Shown here one piece after another: positions 35,115-43,916 of a stretch of DNA of 64,000 bases. Every line of letters begins with the position of its first letter. Position 1 is the first letter of the stretch. Location: NCBI GenBank assembly GCA_029269725.1, contig JARJHS010000004.1:124001-188000 (forward strand), read 5' to 3'. This stretch comes from Pollutibacter soli. Its GTDB lineage: Bacteria; Bacteroidota; Bacteroidia; Chitinophagales; Chitinophagaceae. Below the pieces are notes generated by a model. The model did not search any database and had not been told where the DNA came from. It saw only the letters and a program-made list of their open reading frames with translations. The translations under genes were made by a program, and so were the position numbers.

Positions 35115-35470
35115 AAATACTTATTTAAACCTGATGGGTTTTTAAGGTTAATGATTTGAGGGGCCGAATATCCATATTAGATGGATAATAATGAAAAGAA
35201 TTGCTTAACTATCGAAAGTTATTTTGAAATACACTCATTTTCTTTCATGATATCTATCAATAGCTGAAATGGAGACACCATGATAAAACCAACGAAAAAG
35301 TAATTTCTAAAGAATTGTCCGGCAGGTGATTAACACTGAACGGCCCATAAAAAAAGGCCGTTAAAAATTTCTGTTTACCGAATTCTTGTTTATGGATGAG
35401 TTCTTTGAATATAACTTTTTGTAGAAATCTGGCACATTTTTGGGATTAAGGCATAGCAATTAATCTGAAC
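35115..35470. other. Gene-free stretch with a GGCC hairpin
   Basis: No gene is supported here. The one clear structure is AACGGCC (35339-35345) with GGCCGTT (35356-35362) and an A-rich loop. It lacks a good T-run on either strand, so it may be a weak terminator, the end of a small RNA, or a leader hairpin of the downstream DUF4783 gene. Confidence 0.5.
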
Positions 35471-35863
35471 TTGAAAATCAGGCATATCATACTGCCACTG
35501 GCATTAATCTTTACTCTTGCATCCTTTCGTTATACTTACACTATTGACGAAGTTGTTTCTGCTATAAAGGTTGGAGATGCTTCTCGTATGTCAAAGTATT
35601 TTGACAATATGGTGGACATTACATTAAAAGACCGAAGTTATTCTTACAGCAGAAGCCAGGCAGAAATGATTCTAAGGGACTTTTTCTCCAACAGTGGCGT
35701 CAAGAATTTTAAAGTAGTACATCGCGGCAATAGCAATGAATCTGAATATTGCGTGGGTAGCCTCGCGACAGGTAGCGGTGAATATCGCACTACTATTTTC
35801 ATGCGTGTCCGCGGAGATAAGAAATTTCTCCAGGAGCTCCGTTTCGAAACCTCCGGTAACTGA
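35471..35863 (+). CDS. DUF4783 family small secreted protein
   Basis: A 130-residue protein with a signal peptide (IILPLALIFTLASF, to about 18), then an NTF2-like fold: a helix VDEVVSAIKVGDASRMSKYFDNMVDI-like segment, DRSYSYSRSQAEMILRDFFSNSG, and strands FKVVHRGNSNESEYCVGSL and TIFMRVRG. DUF4783 is a Bacteroidota family of unknown function, often next to nadC as here. The only start that keeps the signal peptide is TTG 35471; an in-frame TAA lies at 35447 and the next ATG is at 35588, inside the domain. Confidence 0.82.
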   Translation: MKIRHIILPLALIFTLASFRYTYTIDEVVSAIKVGDASRMSKYFDNMVDITLKDRSYSYSRSQAEMILRDFFSNSGVKNFKVVHRGNSNESEYCVGSLATGSGEYRTTIFMRVRGDKKFLQELRFETSGN

Positions 35864-35916
35864 TAAAATTTGAATACTTCAATCATCTGACTTTGTTTTT
35901 GATTGATAACCACCCG

Positions 35917-35947
35917 AACCCTGCCTGAAAAGGCAGGGTTTATTTAT
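35917..35947 (+). terminator. Hairpin terminator between the DUF4783 gene and nadC
   Basis: AACCCTGCCT / AGGCAGGGTT (35917-35926 with 35931-35940), a perfect 10-bp stem with a GAAA loop, followed by TATTTATCTT. The T-run is interrupted, so termination may be partial. The nadC ATG is at 35957. Confidence 0.75.
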
Positions 35948-35956
35948 CTTCAGATC

Positions 35957-36814
35957 ATGATATCATTTGATCAGCGATTTGAACACCTCGTCAGGGAAGC
36001 ACTTACGGAAGATATTGGCGATGGCGATCATTCAACCCTCAGTTGTATACCCATCGATGCAAAAGGCAAAGCAGAATTAAAAATAAAGGAAAATGGAATT
36101 CTTGCCGGAATGCAGGTTGCGCAAAAGATTTTCCAGTTGCTGGATCCTTCTGCCAATTTCATTGCAGAAAAAAAAGACGGAGACGAAATGTGTATTGGTG
36201 AAAAAGCATTCCGGGTGGAAACACGCGTTCATACTATCCTTAATGCCGAACGTTTGGTATTGAACTGTATGCAGCGAATGAGTGGTATTGCAACCCTTAC
36301 AAAAAAATATACCGATAAATTAAAAGGATACCATACGCGACTTTTAGACACACGAAAAACCACACCGAATTTCAGGCTGTTGGAAAAAGAAGCTGTCCGG
36401 ATCGGAGGGGGTGTTAATCACCGTTTCGGACTGTTCGATATGATCATGCTGAAAGATAATCATATCGATTTCGCAGGAGGTATCGAGGCTGCTATTGAGA
36501 AAAGCTGGAACTATACTCAAATCTGGAATCCTTCACTTAAAATAGAGATCGAAACTAGAAATATTGATGAAGTAAAGAGAGTGGTAGAAGCAGGAAAAGG
36601 AAAAGTTTTTCGCGTGATGCTCGATAATTTTACACCTGAACAAATCAAAGAGGCGTTGCCATTGATCGATCATATTTTTGAAACAGAAGCGAGTGGTGGA
36701 ATTAACCTGGAAAATATTGAATCGTATGCTGAAACCGGGGTTGACTTCGTAAGTGTCGGTGCATTGATACACCAGGCAAGAAGCCTTGACCTGAGTTTGA
36801 AAGCGATTGTTTAA
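35957..36814 (+). CDS. nadC: Nicotinate-nucleotide pyrophosphorylase (carboxylating)
   Basis: A 285-residue enzyme converting quinolinate and PRPP to nicotinate mononucleotide in de novo NAD synthesis. Motifs: EDIGDGDHST (about 16-25), NAERLVLNCMQRMSGIAT, the substrate-binding LDTRKTTPNFRLLEKEAVRIGGG and HRFGLFDMIMLKDNH, then EASGGINLENI and VDFVSVGALIH. The ATG 35957 is chosen over an upstream frame opening at 35903 that overlaps the terminator. The window also has nadE. Confidence 0.95.
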   Translation: MISFDQRFEHLVREALTEDIGDGDHSTLSCIPIDAKGKAELKIKENGILAGMQVAQKIFQLLDPSANFIAEKKDGDEMCIGEKAFRVETRVHTILNAERLVLNCMQRMSGIATLTKKYTDKLKGYHTRLLDTRKTTPNFRLLEKEAVRIGGGVNHRFGLFDMIMLKDNHIDFAGGIEAAIEKSWNYTQIWNPSLKIEIETRNIDEVKRVVEAGKGKVFRVMLDNFTPEQIKEALPLIDHIFETEASGGINLENIESYAETGVDFVSVGALIHQARSLDLSLKAIV

Positions 36815-36860
36815 AAAGTAAGTAGTAAGAAGGAAGTAGTAAGTAGGAAGAAGGGAAACA
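36815..36860. repeat. AGTAAG/GAAGTAGTAAG purine-rich phrase repeat
   Basis: Iterated AAGTAAGTAGTAAGAAGGAAG-type sequence directly after the nadC stop. The inverse, with runs of CTTACTTCTTACTACTTAC, ends the gap near 50.35 kb. Confidence 0.55.
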
Positions 36861-36890
36861 GCCGTTTACGATTAGAAAAACCTAATTGAA

Positions 36891-37226
36891 ATGAACAAGA
36901 AGAAAAAAGCAGATGATAACGGTTATGTATACAGTACGGACCCGGGATTTCAATTCGAAGAATCTGCCGGAGAAACAGCTACGCCAGACCCTTCAAAACA
37001 GAACCTAAGGATCCGTTATGAAACAAAGCATCGCGGAGGTAAAGCTGTCACGATAGTAACGGGCTTTTTAGGCAAAGAAGATGATATGGAAGATCTCGGA
37101 AAAAAATTGAAATCATTTTGCGGAACGGGCGGATCAGTTAAAGACGGTGAAATCCTCATACAGGGTGATCAGCGCGAAAAAGTACGCTTATTCCTTGCGA
37201 AGAATAAATATTCGTTCAAAGGGTAA
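36891..37226 (+). CDS. SUI1/YciH-type translation initiation factor
   Basis: A 111-residue protein. After a charged 40-residue tail comes the SUI1 fold: LRIRYETKHRGGKAVTIVTGF, EDLGKKLKSFCGTGGSVKDGEILIQGDQREKVRLFL. The KxxxGTGGSVKDGEI signature is complete. Bacterial YciH proteins are eIF1 homologues thought to influence start-codon fidelity; the role is less certain than in archaea. The ATG has an A-rich upstream region. Confidence 0.92.
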   Translation: MNKKKKADDNGYVYSTDPGFQFEESAGETATPDPSKQNLRIRYETKHRGGKAVTIVTGFLGKEDDMEDLGKKLKSFCGTGGSVKDGEILIQGDQREKVRLFLAKNKYSFKG

Positions 37227-37233
37227 AACATAC

Positions 37234-37429
37234 TGTGTTTAATGTGAAAGGTTTAACGTTCAATGTGAGAACCTGAGTTTAGTTCCAGGTTATAAAAATG
37301 CTGACTGTTAATTGTGTAAGTACAATGTAAACAAGCAGTTTGTCCTGAAAATTGTCGTGGAACTTTCCCCTTTCGAATGCTCATTCCCCGGATAAGCTAA
37401 CGTTAAACTTTCAGCCTTTTACGTTTCAC
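37234..37429. repeat. Inverted GAAAGTTTAACGTT phrase element
   Basis: Between the convergent SUI1 and isocitrate dehydrogenase genes, TTTAATGTGAAAGGTTTAAC and AATGTGAG phrases (37237-37266) face AACGTTAAACTTTCAG and TTTTACGTTTCACC (37399-37429). The arms are imperfect inverted copies about 135 bp apart. No gene fits between them. Confidence 0.6.
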
Positions 37430-37431
37430 CT

Positions 37432-38883
37432 CTACTGTCCCTGCGCAAGACTGTAGGCCTTCTTCCCTCCCCACATATTCAGCAATTCCAGTGAACAGAT
37501 TTTGAAATTACCGCTCAGACTCACATACAGTCCAATGATATCCTGTTGATTTAAGGGCTCGCCGTCCAGCGACTCAAACCTTGCATTGTACTGGTTCACC
37601 AGGTTCGTGTATACAGAACCGGTAGGCCATACCTGTGTTCCGCGGTTGGCAATATTCACCAGCCTGAATTTCACACCGGCATGACGCTGGCATTTTTTTG
37701 CAATGGCTTCAGGCTGTTCTCCGCTTTCGATAAAAAAATCAGCACCTACAATTTGTTCTTCTTCCGTTTCTTTCGAAATAAGCATTGGATTCACGAGCAG
37801 CTTGAAATCAGTAACAGTTGCGGGTTTATTCGGCCAAGATGGCTTTGCTCCATGTTTAGGAAGCCGACCGAAATTTCCAATTATTGCTTCCGCGAAATCT
37901 GTCGTATTGAGCGACTTTATGGATTTATCTCCAAAGTCACCGGTATGTACACCGCTTTCAAGCGTATACAATAATGCGTTTTCTATGGTAGCAGCATTCT
38001 CCATCAGGCCCAGGTGACGAAGCATGGAAAGTCCGCTTAATAGCAGTGCCGTCGGGTTGGCAATATTCCTGCCCATGATGTCCGGAGCTGTACCATGTAC
38101 TGCTTCAAAAATGCAGATATGATCTCCAATATTTGCACTCGGTGCGAATCCGAGACCACCAACAAGTCCTGCACAAAGATCTGAGACGATGTCGCCCTGT
38201 AAATTTGTGAGCACAACAACATCAAAAGTATCCGGCCTGGTCACCAGTTTCATACACAGATCATCAACTATCACATCATCTGATTTCAACTCAGGATAAT
38301 CTTTTGCAACCTCATAAAAGCATTCAAGAAACAAACCATCGGTCAGCTTCATAATGTTTGCTTTATGACCACAGGTAATTCTTCTTGCTTCTTTTTTACG
38401 AGCCATTTCAAACGCATACCTGATCACCTGCATGCTTCCGGGGCGGGTAATGAAACGCCTGCTTAAAGCAACATCATGCGTAAGCATATGCTCGATTCCA
38501 CCATAAGTATCTTCAATATTCTCGCGGACAACAGTGATGTCTATCGGAATTCCAGCTTTGCTGAATACAGTATCAACTCCATGAAGCGTCTGGAATACGC
38601 GTTTGTTCGCATAGGTGTTCCAGGTCTTCCTGGCTGTAACGTTCACACTCTTCACACCCTTTCCTTTGGGAGTTTCCATCGGTCCTTTGAATAAAATTCC
38701 CAATTGCTCGATGGTTTGCTGGGCTTCGGGAGTCATACCATTCGAATAGCCTTTATCAAAAACCCATTTACCCATTTCAACCATCTCATATTCCAACGGC
38801 ACATTATTGGCCACAAAGATTTTCAACACTGCATCCATGATTTCCGGTCCGATTCCATCTCCTTTGGCAACAGCAATTCTCAT
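37432..38883 (-). CDS. icd: NADP-dependent isocitrate dehydrogenase
   Basis: A 483-residue TCA-cycle enzyme oxidising isocitrate to 2-oxoglutarate. The order of motifs fits the isocitrate/isopropylmalate dehydrogenase family: AVAKGDGIGPEIMDA at the N-terminus, RKTWNTYANKRVF and VRENIEDTYGGIEH (substrate), DDLCMKLVTRPDTFDVVVLTNLQGDIVSDL (metal), EAVHGTAPDIMGRNIANPTALL (cofactor). The extra C-terminal domain of about 140 residues (from about PSWPNKPATV) marks the longer Rickettsia/Thermus-type enzyme. NADP use is inferred from the subfamily. Confidence 0.9.
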   Translation of the reverse strand: MRIAVAKGDGIGPEIMDAVLKIFVANNVPLEYEMVEMGKWVFDKGYSNGMTPEAQQTIEQLGILFKGPMETPKGKGVKSVNVTARKTWNTYANKRVFQTLHGVDTVFSKAGIPIDITVVRENIEDTYGGIEHMLTHDVALSRRFITRPGSMQVIRYAFEMARKKEARRITCGHKANIMKLTDGLFLECFYEVAKDYPELKSDDVIVDDLCMKLVTRPDTFDVVVLTNLQGDIVSDLCAGLVGGLGFAPSANIGDHICIFEAVHGTAPDIMGRNIANPTALLLSGLSMLRHLGLMENAATIENALLYTLESGVHTGDFGDKSIKSLNTTDFAEAIIGNFGRLPKHGAKPSWPNKPATVTDFKLLVNPMLISKETEEEQIVGADFFIESGEQPEAIAKKCQRHAGVKFRLVNIANRGTQVWPTGSVYTNLVNQYNARFESLDGEPLNQQDIIGLYVSLSGNFKICSLELLNMWGGKKAYSLAQGQ

Positions 38884-39058
38884 ATCTTAATTTATTAGAT
38901 CTTTTTTAAAAATGTTAAAACCTTTAACGAGCGGCGGCAATTCTCCCAACGCCGGCAAAAATAACCTGATAATGCTGATTGGAGGTCGATTTTGGTAACA
39001 AAACTTCAAAACAACTAACACGATTTTGTTGTAGCTTTAGCAAAATGGCTCTATCCCT

Positions 39059-39445
39059 ATGGTTTCAAAGGTCACATCTGGCGTGAGAGTCAGTGTAGAA
39101 AGCTTCTACCAGCACGATTATTCGAATCCAATCAATAGTGAATACATGTTCGCTTACAGGGTTACGATTGAAAATAACAATAGCTTTCCTGTAAAACTCC
39201 TTCGTCGTCATTGGTTTATACATGATAGTAACGCCAGCCAGAGGGAAGTGGAAGGAGAAGGAGTAGTAGGAATTCAGCCGGTGATCAATCCGGACGAAAG
39301 ATATCAATACATCAGCGGCTGCAACCTCCGCTCCGAGCTGGGGAAAATGTTCGGTACCTACCAGATGGAAAATCAACTCTCTAAGGAGCTATTTGAGGTA
39401 AACATACCTGTTTTTTACATGGTTGTCCCCTTCAAAATGAATTAA
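39059..39445 (+). CDS. apaG: ApaG domain protein
   Basis: A 128-residue fibronectin-III-like beta protein. It contains VRVSVESFYQHDYSNP, YRVTIENNNSFPVKLLRRHWFIHDSN, GVVGIQPVINPDERYQYISGCNLRSELGKMFGTYQM, the diagnostic ApaG core. Family members have been linked to Co/Mg handling and stress in enterobacteria, but the biochemical role is unclear. Confidence 0.93.
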   Translation: MVSKVTSGVRVSVESFYQHDYSNPINSEYMFAYRVTIENNNSFPVKLLRRHWFIHDSNASQREVEGEGVVGIQPVINPDERYQYISGCNLRSELGKMFGTYQMENQLSKELFEVNIPVFYMVVPFKMN

Positions 39446-39473
39446 TTAACATCGACGCTACAGGCTAAAATAC

Positions 39474-39481
39474 TATATTTG
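39474..39481 (+). promoter_or_regulatory. Candidate -7 promoter element of the desaturase gene
   Basis: TATATTTG fits TAnnTTTG and lies 74 bp before the desaturase ATG. A hairpin CCTGAAA...TTTCAGG follows at about 39485-39506. No clear -33 element is seen. Confidence 0.4.
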
Positions 39482-39518
39482 CAACCTGAAAATTTAAAAT
39501 TTCAGGCAGTAAAAATCG

Positions 39519-39538
39519 TTAGTCTGAATTCAGACTAA
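39519..39538. promoter_or_regulatory. Perfect 20-bp palindrome, candidate operator
   Basis: TTAGTCTGAA is followed directly by its exact complement-reverse TTCAGACTAA. The site lies 17 bp before the desaturase start and downstream of the candidate promoter element. A perfect uninterrupted dyad of this length is typical of a homodimeric repressor operator; the regulator is not in the window. Confidence 0.65.
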
Positions 39539-39555
39539 GCCAATATGTATCCGCC

Positions 39556-40647
39556 ATGCACAAAGTCACTTTCAACAATAAAAGCAAAGTTTTCTTTAAC
39601 GCGTTAAAAGCGTCAGTAGATCAGTATTTTGAGGATAATAAAATCAGGAAAACCGGCAACTGGAAACTTTACCTGAAATCCCTCATTCTGTTGCCATTGG
39701 CAACAGGGTTGTATTTCCTTTTGCTTTTCGTACCTATGCATTGGGCGCTTGCTGTTACTCTTTGTGCCATTCTTGGTGTTGCAATGGCCTCGATTGGCTT
39801 CAATGTGATGCATGATGCATGCCATGGCAGTTTCTCAACACGTTCATGGGTAAACGAAACTTTCGGACTTACAAATAACTTCCTCGGGGGAAATGCATTT
39901 CTCTGGAAACTGAAGCACAATATTGTTCATCACACCTATACCAATATTGATGGTATCGATGATGATATCAACAATATGCCTTTCATGCGCGAGTGCAGCA
40001 CACAACCATGGAAGCCGATGCATAAATACCAGTCATACTACATGTTTATCCTTTATGGATTCACGTCTGTATTTATGTTCTTCATGGATTATGTAAAGTA
40101 TTTTTCAAGAAAAGTATATACTACTCCGATCAATAAAATGGATCGTAAAGAACATATCATTTTCTGGATTGGTAAATTGTTCTTTATTGCTGTTTATATA
40201 GTAGTTCCGATTTTGATGGTAGGATGGCTTAAATGGTTTATCGGATTTGTAATCGTACAGTTCTCATTGGGACTTACATTAGCACTGGTATTTCAACTGG
40301 CACATGTGGTAGAACATGCGGAATTTGATGCTGCCGGAATCGAACCAAAGAAAATTGAAAACGAATGGGCAATTCACCAGGTGAAGACAACAGCCAATTT
40401 CGCTTCAAGAAATAAAATTGTAACCTGGATGGTGGGTGGTTTGAACTACCAGATCGAACATCACCTCTTTCCAAGGATCAGTCATATTCATTATCCTGCA
40501 ATCAGCAAAATTGTACAGGAGACCTGTGAAAAGTTTGATCTGCGTTACAATTACTTCCCAACCACCCGATCAGCAATCGCATCACATTTCCGGTTTATGA
40601 AGGAAATGGGACAGCGACCAATGCAGCCTGTTTTAGCTCATCAATAA
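39556..40647 (+). CDS. Membrane fatty acid (acyl-lipid/acyl-CoA) desaturase
   Basis: A 363-residue di-iron desaturase. The three histidine boxes are HDACHGS (about 93-99), HNIVHHTYTN (about 121-130) and QIEHHLFP (about 300-307). Transmembrane pairs lie at about 35-80 and 155-180/215-255. The front-end type third box (QxxHH) and the general pattern match linoleoyl-CoA desaturase-like proteins of Bacteroidota. It introduces a double bond into membrane fatty acids; position is unknown. Confidence 0.92.
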   Translation: MHKVTFNNKSKVFFNALKASVDQYFEDNKIRKTGNWKLYLKSLILLPLATGLYFLLLFVPMHWALAVTLCAILGVAMASIGFNVMHDACHGSFSTRSWVNETFGLTNNFLGGNAFLWKLKHNIVHHTYTNIDGIDDDINNMPFMRECSTQPWKPMHKYQSYYMFILYGFTSVFMFFMDYVKYFSRKVYTTPINKMDRKEHIIFWIGKLFFIAVYIVVPILMVGWLKWFIGFVIVQFSLGLTLALVFQLAHVVEHAEFDAAGIEPKKIENEWAIHQVKTTANFASRNKIVTWMVGGLNYQIEHHLFPRISHIHYPAISKIVQETCEKFDLRYNYFPTTRSAIASHFRFMKEMGQRPMQPVLAHQ

Positions 40648-40655
40648 TTAAAATC

Positions 40656-41693
40656 CTATCTCGGTTTGTATTTCGAACCGGTAAGCATTTTTTTAGCATC
40701 CACTGATAACAGTTGTGGTAGTGTTGTTTCGGGGAATTGTTCCATGTATGCGCGAACAATCTGTCTCCCGATAAAGAGGCTTATATATCCCGGTGAGCCA
40801 TCCCCAAGTTCATTAGTCTTTGGACCATCACCTACATAGGACTTAATTTTCTGAACATCTGTTTCGTAAAGTAGATTGTTCTGGATAAAGAAATTCCAGA
40901 TCAGACCTTCATTATTGATAGCGCCTGAGAGTTGTGCCGCATCGTAACCAATTTTTAATGTATCAGGAGATTCAGGAAGAAATCTATCGAGCAGGTATAA
41001 ACGCTTGCCTTTGTCAACCATCATCTCCAGCAAAGTCCTGTCATTGGGAGAGCCGGGATAAAGATCATCAATAATATTTTTCATGCAATTGACGGGAATA
41101 TAATCCGGGGCAAAACGGCGGGATATATAAGAAGGATAAAGTCGTTGTCCAATTTCGCTTGTATAAAAACCTGAATTGGCCCCCAGGTGCAATTGCAATC
41201 CTACTCCCAACGCATCGGTCGTTATAATATCGCCATAACCACCGGTTTCGCCTTCTGCATAAGCATCCATAGGACCAACAAAAGTGATGATGCGGTCCGG
41301 AGCCTTATATTCAGGGAAATAATACTTCAGATATTGTAAACCTGATTTTACCTGCTTTTCATATTTGGTAAAATCAGGTACTGCTTTGTCAGCTTCGTCT
41401 TTCACGGTTCTATAATCATGGAGAAACTGTTTGATGGCCGTAAAGCCCATAAGCTGCATTTCAGCCGGATTGATTCCAAGAATTTGTCCGAGAAAGTCTG
41501 AGGTGAACCGCGGATATTTCTTACTTAACTCCGTTAAGCCACCGGGCAGATCAGCAGTGTCCAGGTTGAAGAAATCTTTTTCAAAACGTTGTACAGTTAA
41601 TTGTATAGGGATACCCGAAACATCAGGTCCCTTTGATTTGGTTTTGCATGCAAAAAGTGAAATGATCAGTATCAGAAGCAGGCTGTATTTCAT
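40656..41693 (-). CDS. gldB: Gliding motility lipoprotein GldB
   Basis: A 345-residue lipoprotein: signal LLLILIISLFAC with lipobox LFAC at 16. Segments IQLTVQRFEKDFF, FVGPMDAYAEGETGGYGDIITTDALGVGLQLHLG and SGAINNEGLIWNFFIQNNLLYETD match the GldB family. GldB is required for gliding in Flavobacterium but occurs widely in Bacteroidota; its exact task is unknown. It is divergent from nadE, a pairing also known in other Bacteroidota. It converges on the desaturase with an 8-bp gap. Confidence 0.9.
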   Translation of the reverse strand: MKYSLLLILIISLFACKTKSKGPDVSGIPIQLTVQRFEKDFFNLDTADLPGGLTELSKKYPRFTSDFLGQILGINPAEMQLMGFTAIKQFLHDYRTVKDEADKAVPDFTKYEKQVKSGLQYLKYYFPEYKAPDRIITFVGPMDAYAEGETGGYGDIITTDALGVGLQLHLGANSGFYTSEIGQRLYPSYISRRFAPDYIPVNCMKNIIDDLYPGSPNDRTLLEMMVDKGKRLYLLDRFLPESPDTLKIGYDAAQLSGAINNEGLIWNFFIQNNLLYETDVQKIKSYVGDGPKTNELGDGSPGYISLFIGRQIVRAYMEQFPETTLPQLLSVDAKKMLTGSKYKPR

Positions 41694-41871
41694 GATATTC
41701 GATTCCGGTCTCAGGCAGTTGTTTAATTGCTCGCATAACGTAAAAGCTATGCAAAGCGTATAGAGATTTTTGTAAAAATAGGCTAAAACTGATGAGCCGG
41801 CAGTCGAAAAGAACGATGTGATTGTTATAACACAGTATCTATTTTAGAGAGGAAAAGCTGAAATTTGAAGA

Positions 41872-43617
41872 ATGAAAATACTGCTGGCACAGCAAAACTA
41901 TCACATCGGCAATTTTGCTGCGAATTCAAAACGCATCATCGAAGCAATAGATCTTGGTAGAGAAAAAGGAGCAGATCTAGTTGTGTTTACAGAGCTTTCC
42001 GTTTGTGGATATCCTCCAAGAGATTTTCTTGAATTTGAGGATTTCATCAGGCAATGTGAAGCTTCGATTCAGGCAATAAGTAAACATGCAACAGATATTG
42101 CTGTTATCGTCGGTTCACCAGCCAGGAATAATGTGCCGGAAGGAAAGGATTTATTTAATGCCGCCTGGTTCCTGTATGAAGGTGAAGTGAAAGCTGTTGT
42201 TCATAAAACTTTGCTTCCGACATACGACGTATTTGATGAATACAGGTATTTTGAACCTGCAGATGAATGGAACATTGTTGAGTTTAAGGGAAAGAAAATT
42301 GCATTGACTATTTGCGAGGATATCTGGAACCTGGGAAATAATCCCTTGTATCGCATTTGTCCGATGGATAAATTAATGTTACAGCACCCGGATCTGATGA
42401 TCAATATTTCAGCTTCGCCATTCGATTATGATCATGATGAAGACCGCAAAGAAATTGCGCGATTGAATGTCCTGAAATACAAAATCCCGCTTCTTTATTG
42501 CAACGCCGTCGGCTCACAAACCGAAATTGTTTTTGATGGTGGCAGTCTCATATATGATGGACATGGACGATTGATAAAGGAGATGAGGTATTTTGAGGAA
42601 GACTATGAACTGATTGATACGGAAAATCTCAATGGTAACACAAGTGATGACAAACGGGAATTTTTAAGTGAATCATCAAATGTCCAGGTTAAAGAAGATC
42701 ATGTACTCGACCGCGAAATGCGGGTGAGCAAAATTGCTGATCCATCGAAAATCATTTCTTACCTGACTGCGCCAAATAATATCCGTCAGATCCATGATGC
42801 ACTGATCATGGGCATACGCGACTACTTCACGAAAATGGGTTTTCAAAAAGCCATTCTTGGTAGCAGCGGTGGAATTGACAGCGCGGTAACTCTTGCATTG
42901 GCATGTACTGCGCTTGGAAAAGAACAGGTCAGAGCTATCCTGATGCCGTCACCTTACTCAACTTCACACTCGGTTTCCGATGCGGAACAGCTAAGTAAGG
43001 CTCTCGGCAATCCATATGATATCGTTCCAATAAAAGATATATACGAATCATTTCTCGGAACACTCACTCCAATTTTCAAAGACTTACCATTTAGTATAGC
43101 CGAGGAAAATATTCAAAGCAGAACAAGGGGAAATTTGCTCATGGCGATTGCAAATAAGTTTGGATATATATTACTAAACACTTCAAATAAAAGTGAGCTT
43201 GCTACTGGTTACGGTACATTATACGGTGATATGGCTGGTGGATTAAGTGTGCTTGGCGATCTGTATAAAATGCAGGTATACGCGCTCGCAGTGTACCTCA
43301 ATCGTAATGGTGAAATAATACCTTCAAATATTATTGACAAAGCACCATCAGCAGAATTGCGGCCCAATCAGAAGGATAGCGATAGTCTGCCGGATTATCG
43401 CGTACTTGATAAGGTATTATATCAATACATAGAAAGAAGGCAGGGGCCTAAGGAAATTATTGCGATGGGTATTGAACCTGAATTGGTCAACAGGGTTTTG
43501 AAGCTGGTAAATTCAAATGAGTACAAACGCAATCAGTTTTGTCCGATCATCAGAGTGAGTTCGAAGGCTTTTGGGGTCGGGCGGAGAGTACCGATTGTGG
43601 GGAAGTACCTCGGTTAG
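41872..43617 (+). CDS. nadE: Glutamine-dependent NAD+ synthetase
   Basis: A 581-residue two-domain enzyme that amidates nicotinate adenine dinucleotide with ammonia from glutamine. The N-terminal nitrilase-type glutaminase has the Glu-Lys-Cys triad in VVFTELSVCGYPPRD (Glu about 43), HKTLLPTYDVFDE (Lys about 114) and ALTICEDIW (Cys about 150). The C-terminal synthetase has the P-loop LGSSGGIDSAVTLAL (about 322) and NTSNKSELATGYGTLYGDMAGG. The GldB gene lies divergently upstream. Confidence 0.96.
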   Translation: MKILLAQQNYHIGNFAANSKRIIEAIDLGREKGADLVVFTELSVCGYPPRDFLEFEDFIRQCEASIQAISKHATDIAVIVGSPARNNVPEGKDLFNAAWFLYEGEVKAVVHKTLLPTYDVFDEYRYFEPADEWNIVEFKGKKIALTICEDIWNLGNNPLYRICPMDKLMLQHPDLMINISASPFDYDHDEDRKEIARLNVLKYKIPLLYCNAVGSQTEIVFDGGSLIYDGHGRLIKEMRYFEEDYELIDTENLNGNTSDDKREFLSESSNVQVKEDHVLDREMRVSKIADPSKIISYLTAPNNIRQIHDALIMGIRDYFTKMGFQKAILGSSGGIDSAVTLALACTALGKEQVRAILMPSPYSTSHSVSDAEQLSKALGNPYDIVPIKDIYESFLGTLTPIFKDLPFSIAEENIQSRTRGNLLMAIANKFGYILLNTSNKSELATGYGTLYGDMAGGLSVLGDLYKMQVYALAVYLNRNGEIIPSNIIDKAPSAELRPNQKDSDSLPDYRVLDKVLYQYIERRQGPKEIIAMGIEPELVNRVLKLVNSNEYKRNQFCPIIRVSSKAFGVGRRVPIVGKYLG

Positions 43618-43621
43618 AGAG

Positions 43622-43768
43622 AGGCAGGAGAACGGAGGCAGGGGAGATGGTATTTAGAAATTAGTATCAAGCAATGGATAAAAGCTGTTGCGGAAAAGGA
43701 GCTGGTTTTGTTCAGGGGCTTGTTGCTTCCCGCTTTACACTGGTACTCCTGCCTCCGTTCTCCTGCCT
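43622..43768. repeat. Perfect 21-bp inverted repeat flanking 105 bp
   Basis: AGGCAGGAGAACGGAGGCAGG at 43622-43642 is matched exactly by its reverse complement at 43748-43768. The element sits just after the nadE stop. It shares the GGCAGGAG and GGAGGCAGGGGA phrases with the element near 9.2 kb. The remaining gap up to 43916 has no supported gene. Confidence 0.85.
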
Positions 43769-43916
43769 TTACTTCTGTTCCAACGGCAACGATTAACCTC
43801 CGTCAACAAATTCTCATCCGGAAAATACAAAAGCCTGATTTTTACCGTTTTTATGGGAGTTTGGCAGAAAGATTGCATAAGTGAATCCGTAATTTTATCG
43901 CTTTTAAAATCCAAAT

